Origin: Chrysoporthe austroafricana
Lineage: Eukaryota > Ascomycota > Sordariomycetes > Diaporthales > Cryphonectriaceae
NCBI GenBank assembly: GCA_001051155.2
Contig: JYIP02000008.1
Span: 1,240,001-1,304,000, forward strand
Reading direction: 5' to 3'
DNA length: 64,000 nucleotides
Shown here: in pieces, positions 12,877 to 21,403 of the stretch
Numbering within the stretch: the first letter of the stretch is position 1
Layout: each line of letters opens with the position of its first letter
Program-made: the position numbers and the translations under genes
The notes under the pieces: generated by a model
Told to the model about the DNA's origin: nothing
Seen by the model: the letters and a program-made list of their open reading frames with translations, nothing else
The model's database searches: none

Positions 12877-15252
12877 TCAATTCTCGTCCTCATCTTCATC
12901 CTCATCCTCATCAGAGTCCACGTCCTCGTCTTCATCCTCGAGCTCTTCTTCCTCCGATCCCTCGCTCGCATCATCATCATCCTCCTCCTCATCCTCCTCT
13001 TCTTCATTCTCTTCGCTCTCGATATCGTCATCATCACTCTCTAGTTTCCTCTGCTCCTCTTCCTTGCGCTTCTTATCATCCTCTTTCCTAGCCTCCTCCA
13101 TCATCTTCGCCTTTTCGGCCCTTAGCTTCCTCTGCGAGACTACGAATGCGCCGATGGGTGTCTTCTCCCAGTCGAAACCGCTGAGGAACTTGTCGACCTG
13201 GTCCCTGTTCTTGGGCGCGAAGTCGACCTTGGCCCGCTTCTCTTCAATGAACTTGGCGTTAGCCTCCACCTTCTGTACGAGCAGGGCGATCTGCGACACG
13301 AGCTTGGTATTCTTGTTGCCACCACCCTTCCCCTTGTTGCCTCTCGCCTCCTTCGACCAGCGCTTGAGCATGATCACCACGGGTAGAGCGAACTCCGGAA
13401 AGGCGATGTTGGTCGACCAAGTCGCGAAATATTCGCAGAACAGCTCGACGACCTGCTCGCCAACGCCATCTTGGTAGACACGTGTGCGCAGATAAGACTT
13501 CGGTGCCTTGTATTGGACAGTGAAGTCAAGCGCTTTGAGGGTAGTAGCCTTAGGCGGCTTCTTCATCTCTGCCGAGTTTAGGACCTCAATGAGAGCTGAG
13601 GCTAGAGGTATATAAGTGCCCGTGGCGCGAGATAGACGCAGAAGGGAGCGGATGAGTTGAAATCGTAGGGGGAAGTAGATGGCCGTAGGGATGAGGCGCA
13701 TCGCGCCCAGCGTCACCTGGACTAGTGGGTAGATGAGCAGCTTCAGCTGGCTCTCCTTGTTTGCCTCCGCTTCCTTCAGGAGGCTGCAGTGCTCGGCAAG
13801 CATGCATGACCAGAAATCCAGCGAATGCACGTACTGCCAGTTGTAGACAGCCTTGTATGACTCGTTCTGGTTATGGGTGATGCTGTTGCGGAGGTGGATG
13901 GCGAGTTGGCGAATGTATGTGAATGCTGTAGTGTAGCCAATGGTCTGATCAATCCCCCACAGCTCAGCTGCTGAGTTCTTCATGAGGTTGATTCCCTGGA
14001 TCGTGTTAGGATTTGTCGACCGGCTGCCCTGGATCAGCCCTTGGTATGTGACCTTGAGTACAGCCTCACGGATGCCCTTGTCCCCAATGACAACCAGTCT
14101 CCGCAAAACCAGGAACGCAGTTATTCTCGTCGCCTCACTGCTAGATGACTGAGACCAGAAGTGGACCACAGTCTTGACCAGGTTCTTCAACACTTTCCGG
14201 AAAGAGAGAAGGTACGGTAGGAGAGGTGTCAGGGCGGAGATGGTGAGCTTCAGTGTGGCATCATCCGAGAGCGTGCCAAGAAGGTGCAGCACAGAAGCGG
14301 TGTAGCTCTTGATGAGTATGGCGAGCGTCCTGAACTTCTTGGAATCGGTGGGTATCGAGACCTTTCCAGACGCCGACTCCTTGACCGGGCAGTGGTGTTG
14401 CAGCACCTCGGGGATCTGCTTTAGTGCTACCACCAGGATGTCGTGGAACACCTCCGGGCTAGAGATGGTATATCTCTGTCTGTTCTCCTCGTCGTCCTCG
14501 TTGAGATGAGCAGCACTCCGAAAAGCCAGTACGACTTGCCGCGCTGCCCGTAGGGATTTCTTCTCAGACATTGAGGCTTTCCATCTGGCCACCATAGCTT
14601 TGGTAAGCTCATTACGCTGCGAAAACTCGTCGTCCGAGTCCGCCTCCGCAGCCTTCTTATCCTTCTTCCTCTTCTTCTTCGGCTGTTCCTCCTCGCCGGA
14701 GCTGAGCTCGTCAATCTCCGCCAAGTCTACATTCTCGTCAAAGTCCAGCGCCTCAGGGTCATTTTCCTGCAGGTATTTGTAGAACTCGGGATCGTCCTTG
14801 GCCAGCGCGTCCATGGCACCCTTGCTCATGCCAACATCGCCGTCCTCCGACTCCGCATCGCTGTCGGATGCGGATGCGCCGTCCAAATCCCCCTCCTCTG
14901 AGTCCTCTTCATCTTCAGGCTCGTCCCGCTTCCTCTTGCCCAACTTTCCGGCCTTCTTGCCGTTGGGCTTCTTGTCGATGATCTCAAAGCCGCCGCTGAA
15001 GAAATCGTCCACGCTCATGCCGCTGACGGTGGCGTCTGGGGCGTTCTTCTTCTTCTTGTCCGCGCTGCCGTCGGTGTTGACCTTGGGGCCCTTGAAGAAA
15101 TCGTCATCGTTGGCGCGCTTCGCTTGCTTCTTGGCTTTGACCTGCGCGCGCTGCTTGATCTTTGCGTCGGCCTTGCGCTTGTCGAGAACGCCTTTGAGGT
15201 GTTTCTTCTCGAACTTCTTGGTTGCCTTGAGGTTTTTCTTTCCTGGACCCAT
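12877..15252 (-). CDS. NOC2: Nucleolar complex protein 2 (Noc2), 60S ribosome biogenesis
   Basis: Noc2 pairs with Noc1 and then Noc3 to carry pre-60S particles from the nucleolus to the nucleoplasm. Single exon, 791 aa. The N-terminus is Lys-rich (MGPGKKNLKATKKFEKKHLK), followed by acidic stretches with KKRKR-type nuclear signals (roughly residues 60-215). The conserved Noc2 region is about 215-700; recognisable pieces are DDPEFYKYLQENDPEALDF before it, then FHDILVVALKQIPEVL and YIPLASALIEVLNS. The C-terminus is an almost pure Asp/Glu/Ser tail. Length and order match the family. It is divergent from VPS28 over 309 bp. Confidence 0.93.
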   Translation of the reverse strand: MGPGKKNLKATKKFEKKHLKGVLDKRKADAKIKQRAQVKAKKQAKRANDDDFFKGPKVNTDGSADKKKKNAPDATVSGMSVDDFFSGGFEIIDKKPNGKKAGKLGKRKRDEPEDEEDSEEGDLDGASASDSDAESEDGDVGMSKGAMDALAKDDPEFYKYLQENDPEALDFDENVDLAEIDELSSGEEEQPKKKRKKDKKAAEADSDDEFSQRNELTKAMVARWKASMSEKKSLRAARQVVLAFRSAAHLNEDDEENRQRYTISSPEVFHDILVVALKQIPEVLQHHCPVKESASGKVSIPTDSKKFRTLAILIKSYTASVLHLLGTLSDDATLKLTISALTPLLPYLLSFRKVLKNLVKTVVHFWSQSSSSEATRITAFLVLRRLVVIGDKGIREAVLKVTYQGLIQGSRSTNPNTIQGINLMKNSAAELWGIDQTIGYTTAFTYIRQLAIHLRNSITHNQNESYKAVYNWQYVHSLDFWSCMLAEHCSLLKEAEANKESQLKLLIYPLVQVTLGAMRLIPTAIYFPLRFQLIRSLLRLSRATGTYIPLASALIEVLNSAEMKKPPKATTLKALDFTVQYKAPKSYLRTRVYQDGVGEQVVELFCEYFATWSTNIAFPEFALPVVIMLKRWSKEARGNKGKGGGNKNTKLVSQIALLVQKVEANAKFIEEKRAKVDFAPKNRDQVDKFLSGFDWEKTPIGAFVVSQRKLRAEKAKMMEEARKEDDKKRKEEEQRKLESDDDDIESEENEEEEDEEEDDDDASEGSEEEELEDEDEDVDSDEDEDEDEDEN

Positions 15253-15561
15253 GTTGCCGGCGACTGTGGGCGGAAGTGGGGGAGATCAGAGCTGGCGCTG
15301 AGGATGCAGAAACGAGGGCAGCGAGACAGACGGGAAGTCCAACTCGAATGCGATTTCTCAAAAAATTTCCCAGTCCTCAGGCGATAAGCGCCTATCTAAC
15401 CCGGACCCTGGCCCCAGCGCTAGAACCGCCCCTGCCACTCGTGACGCCCGACGCTCAATGCTCGCTACGAAGCCATTAGGTTAACGCTGCCTTTAGCATC
15501 CAACATCTATCCATCTGGACACGAAGATGGTATCACCACAGCCCAGACTTTCGGTGACAAG
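15253..15561. promoter_or_regulatory. Divergent promoter between NOC2 and VPS28
   Basis: 309 bp between the two start codons on opposite strands. Both 5' leaders and core promoters must lie here. I see no clear TATA box, which suits two housekeeping genes. Confidence 0.5.
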
Positions 15562-16427
15562 ATGATGCCAAGACAAGCATACGCGCCTACACCCCACAGC
15601 TACGTCCCAAATACTGCACTGTCTGCCACAATAAACCTCGATGAGGTACACTGTCCGACCCGGGTGAGAGGGGACTGGGCTGACATATGTCACAGGAGGT
15701 GAAACTCGCGGACACTCGCGCGGAGCGAGACCTGCAGGACTCTCTCGCGGAGATCTTCAGCATCCTGGTAACGCTTGACGAGCTGGAGAAGGCCTTCCTC
15801 AAGGATGCCATACCGGAAGCGGACTACACCGAGATCTGCGAGAGGTCGCTGAAGCAGTACAATGCCATCCTGGCGGACGAGGGCGTGGCGAGGGCGTTTG
15901 TCGGGATCGAGGAGTTCAAGTCAGAGTGGGGGGTAGGTGGTCTCTCGCCAATGAAGGGCACATCTGGGGTGTTGTCATGCGTGGATGAGATCTGGAGATG
16001 ATGACCAACTACTTTACTGACCGCTCTGTAGCTCGAGGTCCCCCGGGCAACAGAGCGCATCCGCGTCGGCATGCCCAGCACGGCTCTGACTGCCTCCTCT
16101 GGGACGGCACCGCCGTCTCAGGCAGCAGCCGGGAACAATACCAGCGGCGCGCTCATTCTCGAAGCTACCCAGGACTTCATCACGTTTCTGGATGCTTTGC
16201 GGCTCGGCCTGCTCGCGAAGGACCAGCTGCACCCGTTGCTTACAGACGTGATCCAGTCTGTGAACAAGGTCACGGACAGGGATTTTGAGAACAGGGGCAA
16301 GATCGTGCAGTGGTTGATTACGCTGAACCAGATGAAAGCGACGGAGGAGCTGAGCGAGCCGCAGGCAAGGGAGCTGGAGCTGGACATTAACTCGGCTTAC
16401 CAGGGGTTCAAGAATACATTGACCTGA
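15562..16427 (+). CDS. VPS28: ESCRT-I subunit Vps28
   Basis: Vps28 bridges ESCRT-I to ESCRT-II during sorting of ubiquitinated cargo into multivesicular bodies. Three exons: 15562-15645, 15696-15932 and 16032-16427; 238 aa. Exon 1 encodes MMPRQAYAPTPHSYVPNTAL and the following LSATINLDE, matching the Tyr/Pro-rich start of fungal Vps28. Intron 1 is 50 nt (GTACAC to TCACAG). Intron 2 is 99 nt (GTAGGT, TTACTGAC branch, TGTAG). The N-terminal core (VKLADTRAERDLQDSLAEIF onward) and the C-terminal four-helix domain (from about residue 145: LEATQDFITFLDALRLGL) are both present. An internal ATG at 15687 would use intron sequence and lose exon 1. The stop lies 145 bp from the convergent MDM12 stop. 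Confidence 0.92.
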
Positions 16428-16572
16428 GACGGGAACAAGCTTCGCAAGTGATGATGCCAGGTCAGAATGCCTGTGTGGCGTACTAAATGACCTCCATCGG
16501 GGTCGATGGAGTTGAGATACCTCCTACGATCTGGTGGCATATACCGTAGTTTCAGGCCTCAGCCCAGTCCGA

Positions 16573-18072
16573 CTAGACAAGGAATGTCCAGAAACTCGGG
16601 TAGACAAATTCCTCCTCGAATATCCTCCTGACCTGCTCCAAGACAAACCTCTCCACCTTGCCCACATTCTTGAGGCTCTGCTTGCCTCCTTCCCTCTGGC
16701 CGATCTCGCTCTCCACCCGGATCTCCTGCAGCAGCCCGCCCATCTTACCATGGCCGTTCCGTCCGCTGGACTGACCAGGCCCATCAGCGTCGCTAGCTTG
16801 CGCACTACCATCCGCGCCTACAGCAGCCAATGCATCCTCCGGGCTGAGGAAGCAGAAGTGAACCCTCTTGCGTATATACGCCACCACGCCAACCCCGTCG
16901 AACGACATCCCAGTAATGCTCAGCCGTAGGGGTATACCCACGAAACTCGGCATGGGGTAATCAAGCAGGATGTCGGCTGTCAGCAAGAGCTTCACGTCGC
17001 CCGAGTAATTGATCCGGAACACGGCCTGGATGTCCTCGATCCTCGGCTCGCGAAACCTGGGGCGCTTCTCGTGGCCCTCGGCCTGGTGCTCGTCGTCTTC
17101 CGCGATCGCGCTCCCGGCGAGCACCGACGCCGACGTGTTTGTGTTGTCCCTCGTCGGGGGCCGTGAAGTCCCTGCCGAGGCCGTAGGCGCGAAGGTCGAG
17201 ACGCTTGACTTCTCGCGCAGCGCGGGGTTGGGCAGGTGGTGGAGAGACGTGAGGCCCGAGATGGGAGGCGTCCCGCCCGTGCTGTGGTTGAAGTCCGCCA
17301 CCGAGATGGAGCTCTGGCTCGGGTTGCGGCTGTGGCTGGGCGCGCGGCCGTCGACCGATGTGTTCCTGCCCGCCTGCTCCGAAAAGGCGGCCGTAGACAC
17401 CGAGATCGGGCTGTAGCTCCCGCCTGCTTCTGGTGTCCGGGGCTGTTGGTGGTGATTATTATTGTTGTTACCGAGCTGTGCCCCGGCCACCGCGGCGAGC
17501 GGTGTCTGCGTCCCCGACAAACCACCAGCGAGATGTGAGTGGAAATAGTTGAGGTTCGACGTCCCGCCTAGTATTCCCGGCGTCGATGTGCCCAGGAATG
17601 GGCTCCCCAGATCCTGCGGTATAGGCGATATCCCTCTTATGTGGGCGCCTGGAAAAGCAGTCGTGATGTGGGGTGGTATAGCCGACAGTCTCACACCGGG
17701 TCCCATCGGCGGTGCCCTATCGCCTCTCCTCCCCTCCGCTGCGGCTCTCAGCTCATGTAGCGCGGTGCTGTCCTCATCAAGGCGGCTCTTGTGCACTACC
17801 TCGTCCTCCCCTTCGTCGTCATCGTCCTCCGAGTCCGCGTCGTCCGCTGCAGGGTTCTCCTCGTAGAAGTCGGGCAGTGGGTCCGTGATGTCCTTCAGCT
17901 CCAGCTCGGGCGGTGTAGTGCCGAACTCGAAGTCGTGGACCGTCACGGACTTGATAAAGCGCGGTAGGGGCACAGACTGGAATTTGGTATGGATGAAGTC
18001 GCGGATGCTGTGGGCCAGCGCCTCCCCGTCCGGTCCGGTGGTGAGGGTCTCCCAGTTCAGGTCGATGGACAT
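16573..18072 (-). CDS. MDM12: Mitochondrial distribution and morphology protein 12, ERMES subunit
   Basis: Mdm12 is the soluble SMP-domain lipid-transfer subunit of the ER-mitochondria tether (with Mmm1, Mdm10 and Mdm34). Single exon, 499 aa. The start is at the family signature MSIDLNWE; an upstream in-frame ATG at 18126 adds 18 residues not typical of the family. The SMP domain is split. Its first part is residues 1 to about 75 ([20 protein letters not shown], then VTVHDFEFG). A long low-complexity insert follows (about 80-360, with an acidic stretch, Asn repeats and Ser/Pro). The second part starts at about 365 ([19 protein letters not shown]) and runs to the C-terminus ([19 protein letters not shown]). 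The insert is usual for filamentous ascomycetes. Confidence 0.95.
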   Translation of the reverse strand: MSIDLNWETLTTGPDGEALAHSIRDFIHTKFQSVPLPRFIKSVTVHDFEFGTTPPELELKDITDPLPDFYEENPAADDADSEDDDDEGEDEVVHKSRLDEDSTALHELRAAAEGRRGDRAPPMGPGVRLSAIPPHITTAFPGAHIRGISPIPQDLGSPFLGTSTPGILGGTSNLNYFHSHLAGGLSGTQTPLAAVAGAQLGNNNNNHHQQPRTPEAGGSYSPISVSTAAFSEQAGRNTSVDGRAPSHSRNPSQSSISVADFNHSTGGTPPISGLTSLHHLPNPALREKSSVSTFAPTASAGTSRPPTRDNTNTSASVLAGSAIAEDDEHQAEGHEKRPRFREPRIEDIQAVFRINYSGDVKLLLTADILLDYPMPSFVGIPLRLSITGMSFDGVGVVAYIRKRVHFCFLSPEDALAAVGADGSAQASDADGPGQSSGRNGHGKMGGLLQEIRVESEIGQREGGKQSLKNVGKVERFVLEQVRRIFEEEFVYPSFWTFLV

Positions 18073-18888
18073 CGTGACTGAGGATCTCCCTAATGAAATA
18101 GCCCGGCTGGTGAGACACAAGGGCACAGTGTGGGAGGAGAAGCCCGGCCGAGTTGACTCTGGTGAGGACTTTGAAGCTAGTTTGTTACATCACATCCGTA
18201 CACTACCGCCTCAGTCCACGAATGATGTGATTCTTTGCCGTCTTATTAGTATTTTGTTGCGCCAGTGTCATTTGCCATTGTAGGTGAGCTTATTTGCCTT
18301 TTATGTCAAGCAACAGACATTATCTCACTTGAAGGTAACGATCCGCAATGTCAAGCCGTCGCTGACCTCGTCTCTTATGAGAATAGAACACCAGGGTTGG
18401 GGTTAAGGCTCATACATACCCGTCTCTTTCTTTTTCCTAAGTGCTAATTTCTCTGCACCGTCCCGGCTGACTCAGCTCCTCCTGAGATACAGCGCTCGTC
18501 TGCGGCGCCGACTCGGCTCAAGTCCGCCCCGGGCCTCCCGCCTTCAGACAAAGCGGGGTTCAAAACGTAGCTCTATAAGCATCAACAAAGGCCCAGATCC
18601 TTATCGCACTGCCTATGCAACAGAACCTGACAATAACCTCAGTTTACTTGAGCCGCTTTGCTCTCTCTTTGAGCTGCGTCCTGTCAATACAACCTTATTC
18701 TGTCTGAAAGTCACCTGAAGATTACCTACTTGCCTGCTCAACGCTCGACGTACCTGATGACCTAACACCGTGACAGTACGACTAACTATATATTCGCTTC
18801 GCTTTTCCTTCGACTACAACGAAGAAAAAGAACACCAACAATAACAATATAACGATATTCAACCAATTAACGCAGGCTATTCAACGTC
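18073..18888. other. Divergent intergenic region, MDM12 / caspase-like gene
   Basis: 816 bp between two start codons on opposite strands. The part next to the caspase-like gene is AT-rich with a TATATA-type stretch (about 18786-18793) and an A/C-rich leader, typical of a fungal 5' UTR. No gene seen. Confidence 0.45.
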
Positions 18889-20766
18889 ATGGATTTTCCA
18901 ACGCTAAAGCCTCAGGATAGCTGGGCAGTTTTGGTCGGCATCAATCGGTATTCCGATAATGAGAAAGAGAATCTTGCTGGCTGTGTCCATGATGTTGAGA
19001 TAACAAGGGCGATACTAGTAAATAACCTCAAAGTTCCGCAGGACCATATTACACTCCTCCTAGCGGAAAGTCTAGTGCACAATGCGCCCAATCCCCCTGG
19101 CATTGCAGAACCCACAAGGGGGAACGTCATCCGAGCGATAGAGGCTGTGTCTGAACAAGCAAAAGCCGGCGATCTGTTCTATTTTCACTACTCCGGCCAC
19201 GGTGATCGCGTCCCGACCAAACATGCCGACATAAAAAGCGGGACCAAAAGGGACGAAGTCCTGTGCACGTTAGAGGAAGACATCACCGACGTCGAGTTTG
19301 GCAAGCTCCTCGACGAGTTGGCAGAAACTAAGAAGCTCGTCGTCTGCGCCGTGTTGGATTGCTGCTTTTCTGGTGGTGCAGATCGCCATAAAGCCCAAGA
19401 CGTAGACGAAATCGGAGTGCGCTGTCGCAAGCCAAAATACATCGACGGGCCATCCCATGATCGAGAGTCACGAAACAGGTCCTCGAAAAACGCCAAGTCG
19501 CGAAACACCGTCCCGAAAGAAAGCTGGTTTTATCGTCCCAGGAGCTATGATCTCATCGCAGCTGCCCAGCCACACGAGAAAGCTCGCGAGTACTCCTGTG
19601 ATGGCAAGATATACGGCCGAATGACCTACCACCTAGTTCAAGCATTGGAGACCCTCAAAACCTCTACAGAGCCCGTAACCTACGGCCGATTGCAAGACGT
19701 TTTGGAGGCTATGTGCAAAGCCGAGTCGAGACGGACGCGGCGAAGGCAACAGCCAATGCACTTAGGAGATCGGGAGCGAGTCGTCTTCAGCGTCACAGGT
19801 CCTAACCTTGGTCAGTGTAGTCTCACAGCCAGCGTGACTCACGTGGCTAAGGAAAGTGTGAAGTTGAACAAAGGCTCGGCATCCAGCATTAGCGAGGGCG
19901 ATGAGTTTCGAATTTATCACCCATCTGAATTCATCTTTGGGGATTTGACCGCAAATGTCTCTGCTGTGGCCGAGGTCAAGGTCAGGGAAGTCCGCGGCCT
20001 GATGTCAGTGGCCGTCCCCTGTGGCGGTGACCCGACGGCCTTGAAAGCAGTGAAGATCGGTTGGGTTGCCAAGCTTTCAAAACGGGCCAAGGCCTTCAAG
20101 GTCTGTATCCATGCACACTCTTCTGTCGATATCGAAAACCTGATAAACGACTGTCGTTCGCGGGTCGATAGCGAGATTCCAGTGGACTTTCAGTTTGATT
20201 CTACAGAGGATGTCGACATATGCCTGACGGTCGATGCCCAGTCGGTATTCCACTTTGAAGATGGAAAAGGCAATCAAATGTCCCACGTTCCTCTCCTGCG
20301 TGCTGATCATCCACAAGGCAGCATGGAGTTAATGAAGCTGCTCAAACACCTATACTCGTACCAGTCAGTCGCAAATCTAACTCATACGACGTCAATTCCT
20401 CCGCCTGAATACAAGTTCAACCTTGAAAAGGTGGTAGACAACGAAAGCCCTCGGGGCTCGCTCTCAGCGTGGCGTGTGCAGTTTCGGAACGATTCTACCA
20501 AGCCTCTTTATCTTACGATTCTGAACCTCAGCCCGGTCTACGGAGTTCATCAGATATTTCCTAGTCACAGTCAATTTGCTAGTAGCAAAGCAGTACCGAA
20601 AGGTGAGGGGATATCAGACCTTGTTTTTGATATTGTTGTTCCAAGAGCCCTGAGACGGGTGGCGGACTTGGATTCGGGTTTCCCTATGCGAGACATTATC
20701 AAGGTTTTCGTCTCGACGGAGCAGGCCAATTTCTATCATTACTTGTTGCCAGATCTTGAGGATTGA
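18889..20766 (+). CDS. Caspase-domain (peptidase C14) protein, 625 aa, acidic tail behind a TGA
   Basis: The N-terminal roughly 290 residues form a caspase fold of metacaspase type: strand WAVLVGINRYSD, catalytic His104 in HYSGHGDR and catalytic Cys159 in LDCCFSGG. The middle and C-terminal part (about 300-625) is beta-rich; its end (WRVQFRNDSTKPLYLTILNL, later DIIKVFVSTEQANF) resembles the C-terminal region seen in other large fungal caspase-domain proteins. No transmembrane segment or signal peptide, so probably cytosolic. Single exon. The frame remains open for 84 sense codons after the TGA at 20764-20766 (see the separate entry), so the intended product may be 710 aa. It converges on the TPR-CHAT gene, another caspase-like protein, 382 bp beyond the extended stop. 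The substrate cannot be known from sequence; a cell-death or immunity role is inferred from fold and neighbour. Confidence 0.85.
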   Translation: MDFPTLKPQDSWAVLVGINRYSDNEKENLAGCVHDVEITRAILVNNLKVPQDHITLLLAESLVHNAPNPPGIAEPTRGNVIRAIEAVSEQAKAGDLFYFHYSGHGDRVPTKHADIKSGTKRDEVLCTLEEDITDVEFGKLLDELAETKKLVVCAVLDCCFSGGADRHKAQDVDEIGVRCRKPKYIDGPSHDRESRNRSSKNAKSRNTVPKESWFYRPRSYDLIAAAQPHEKAREYSCDGKIYGRMTYHLVQALETLKTSTEPVTYGRLQDVLEAMCKAESRRTRRRQQPMHLGDRERVVFSVTGPNLGQCSLTASVTHVAKESVKLNKGSASSISEGDEFRIYHPSEFIFGDLTANVSAVAEVKVREVRGLMSVAVPCGGDPTALKAVKIGWVAKLSKRAKAFKVCIHAHSSVDIENLINDCRSRVDSEIPVDFQFDSTEDVDICLTVDAQSVFHFEDGKGNQMSHVPLLRADHPQGSMELMKLLKHLYSYQSVANLTHTTSIPPPEYKFNLEKVVDNESPRGSLSAWRVQFRNDSTKPLYLTILNLSPVYGVHQIFPSHSQFASSKAVPKGEGISDLVFDIVVPRALRRVADLDSGFPMRDIIKVFVSTEQANFYHYLLPDLED

Positions 20767-21021
20767 GATGACCCCGAAGACACTGCTACCGAAACAGCCA
20801 GTGAAAGCTCCGACAGTAACCAAGATGATGCTTCTGATGTGTCTGATGACTCTTATATGTCTGATGACTCTGATGATGTATCTGACGGAAAGCCTTTCAA
20901 AAAAGGGGACTCTGACGACTCGGCAACTGAGAACGGAGGGCCAAGATCAGCTCAGGTCAGAGAGAGCACGAGCTATGCGGACTGGTTCGTAGCAGAAGAG
21001 GTCATCAACACAAACATTTGA
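20767..21021 (+). other. In-frame acidic tail after the caspase-gene stop codon
   Basis: Directly after TGA 20764-20766 the same reading frame stays open for 84 codons to TGA at 21019-21021. The translation is strongly biased: Asp/Ser/Glu-rich (DDPEDTATETASESSDSNQD, then repeated SDD units) and ends in a more ordered stretch (TSYADWFVAEEVINTNI). Such composition is unlikely in a 3' UTR. Explanations are stop-codon readthrough, a recent nonsense mutation, a sequencing error, or an unseen splice event. The base after TGA is G, not the C of the strongest known readthrough context. Confidence 0.55.
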
Positions 21022-21403
21022 GTCATCTGATTCCTTAGAAAATGTATTGGTTATCAGATTGTTGCTCTCCCTAAATTCTGCATGCATTTCTGTTGCTTCT
21101 ACACTTCATTATTGCACCTTGAAGTCCACGTACAGAGCAATATCATTAACCAAAGATGAGATCGCTGGTATTACCAATAACCTCGGTGTTAATCTCGGTG
21201 GTCGTCAAAACCAAGTTCTTTCGCTCTCTATGTCGAGCCTTTTTTAAACACGGGATCTTTTTCGACTGATGGAGATTGTTTCATGGAAAGAAATACTTCA
21301 CTGATCGTATATTCCAATTTAGCTATCCTTGTATGTGGTAGATGCCTTAAGTACCGTTTATAAGTTACAAAGGCCGTTCTCACTCGACCTTCGGAAGACT
21401 CAT
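21022..21403. other. Convergent 3' flanks of the caspase and CHAT genes
   Basis: 382 bp between the two stop codons. AT-rich, no gene or repeat seen; polyadenylation signals of both genes should lie here. Confidence 0.4.
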
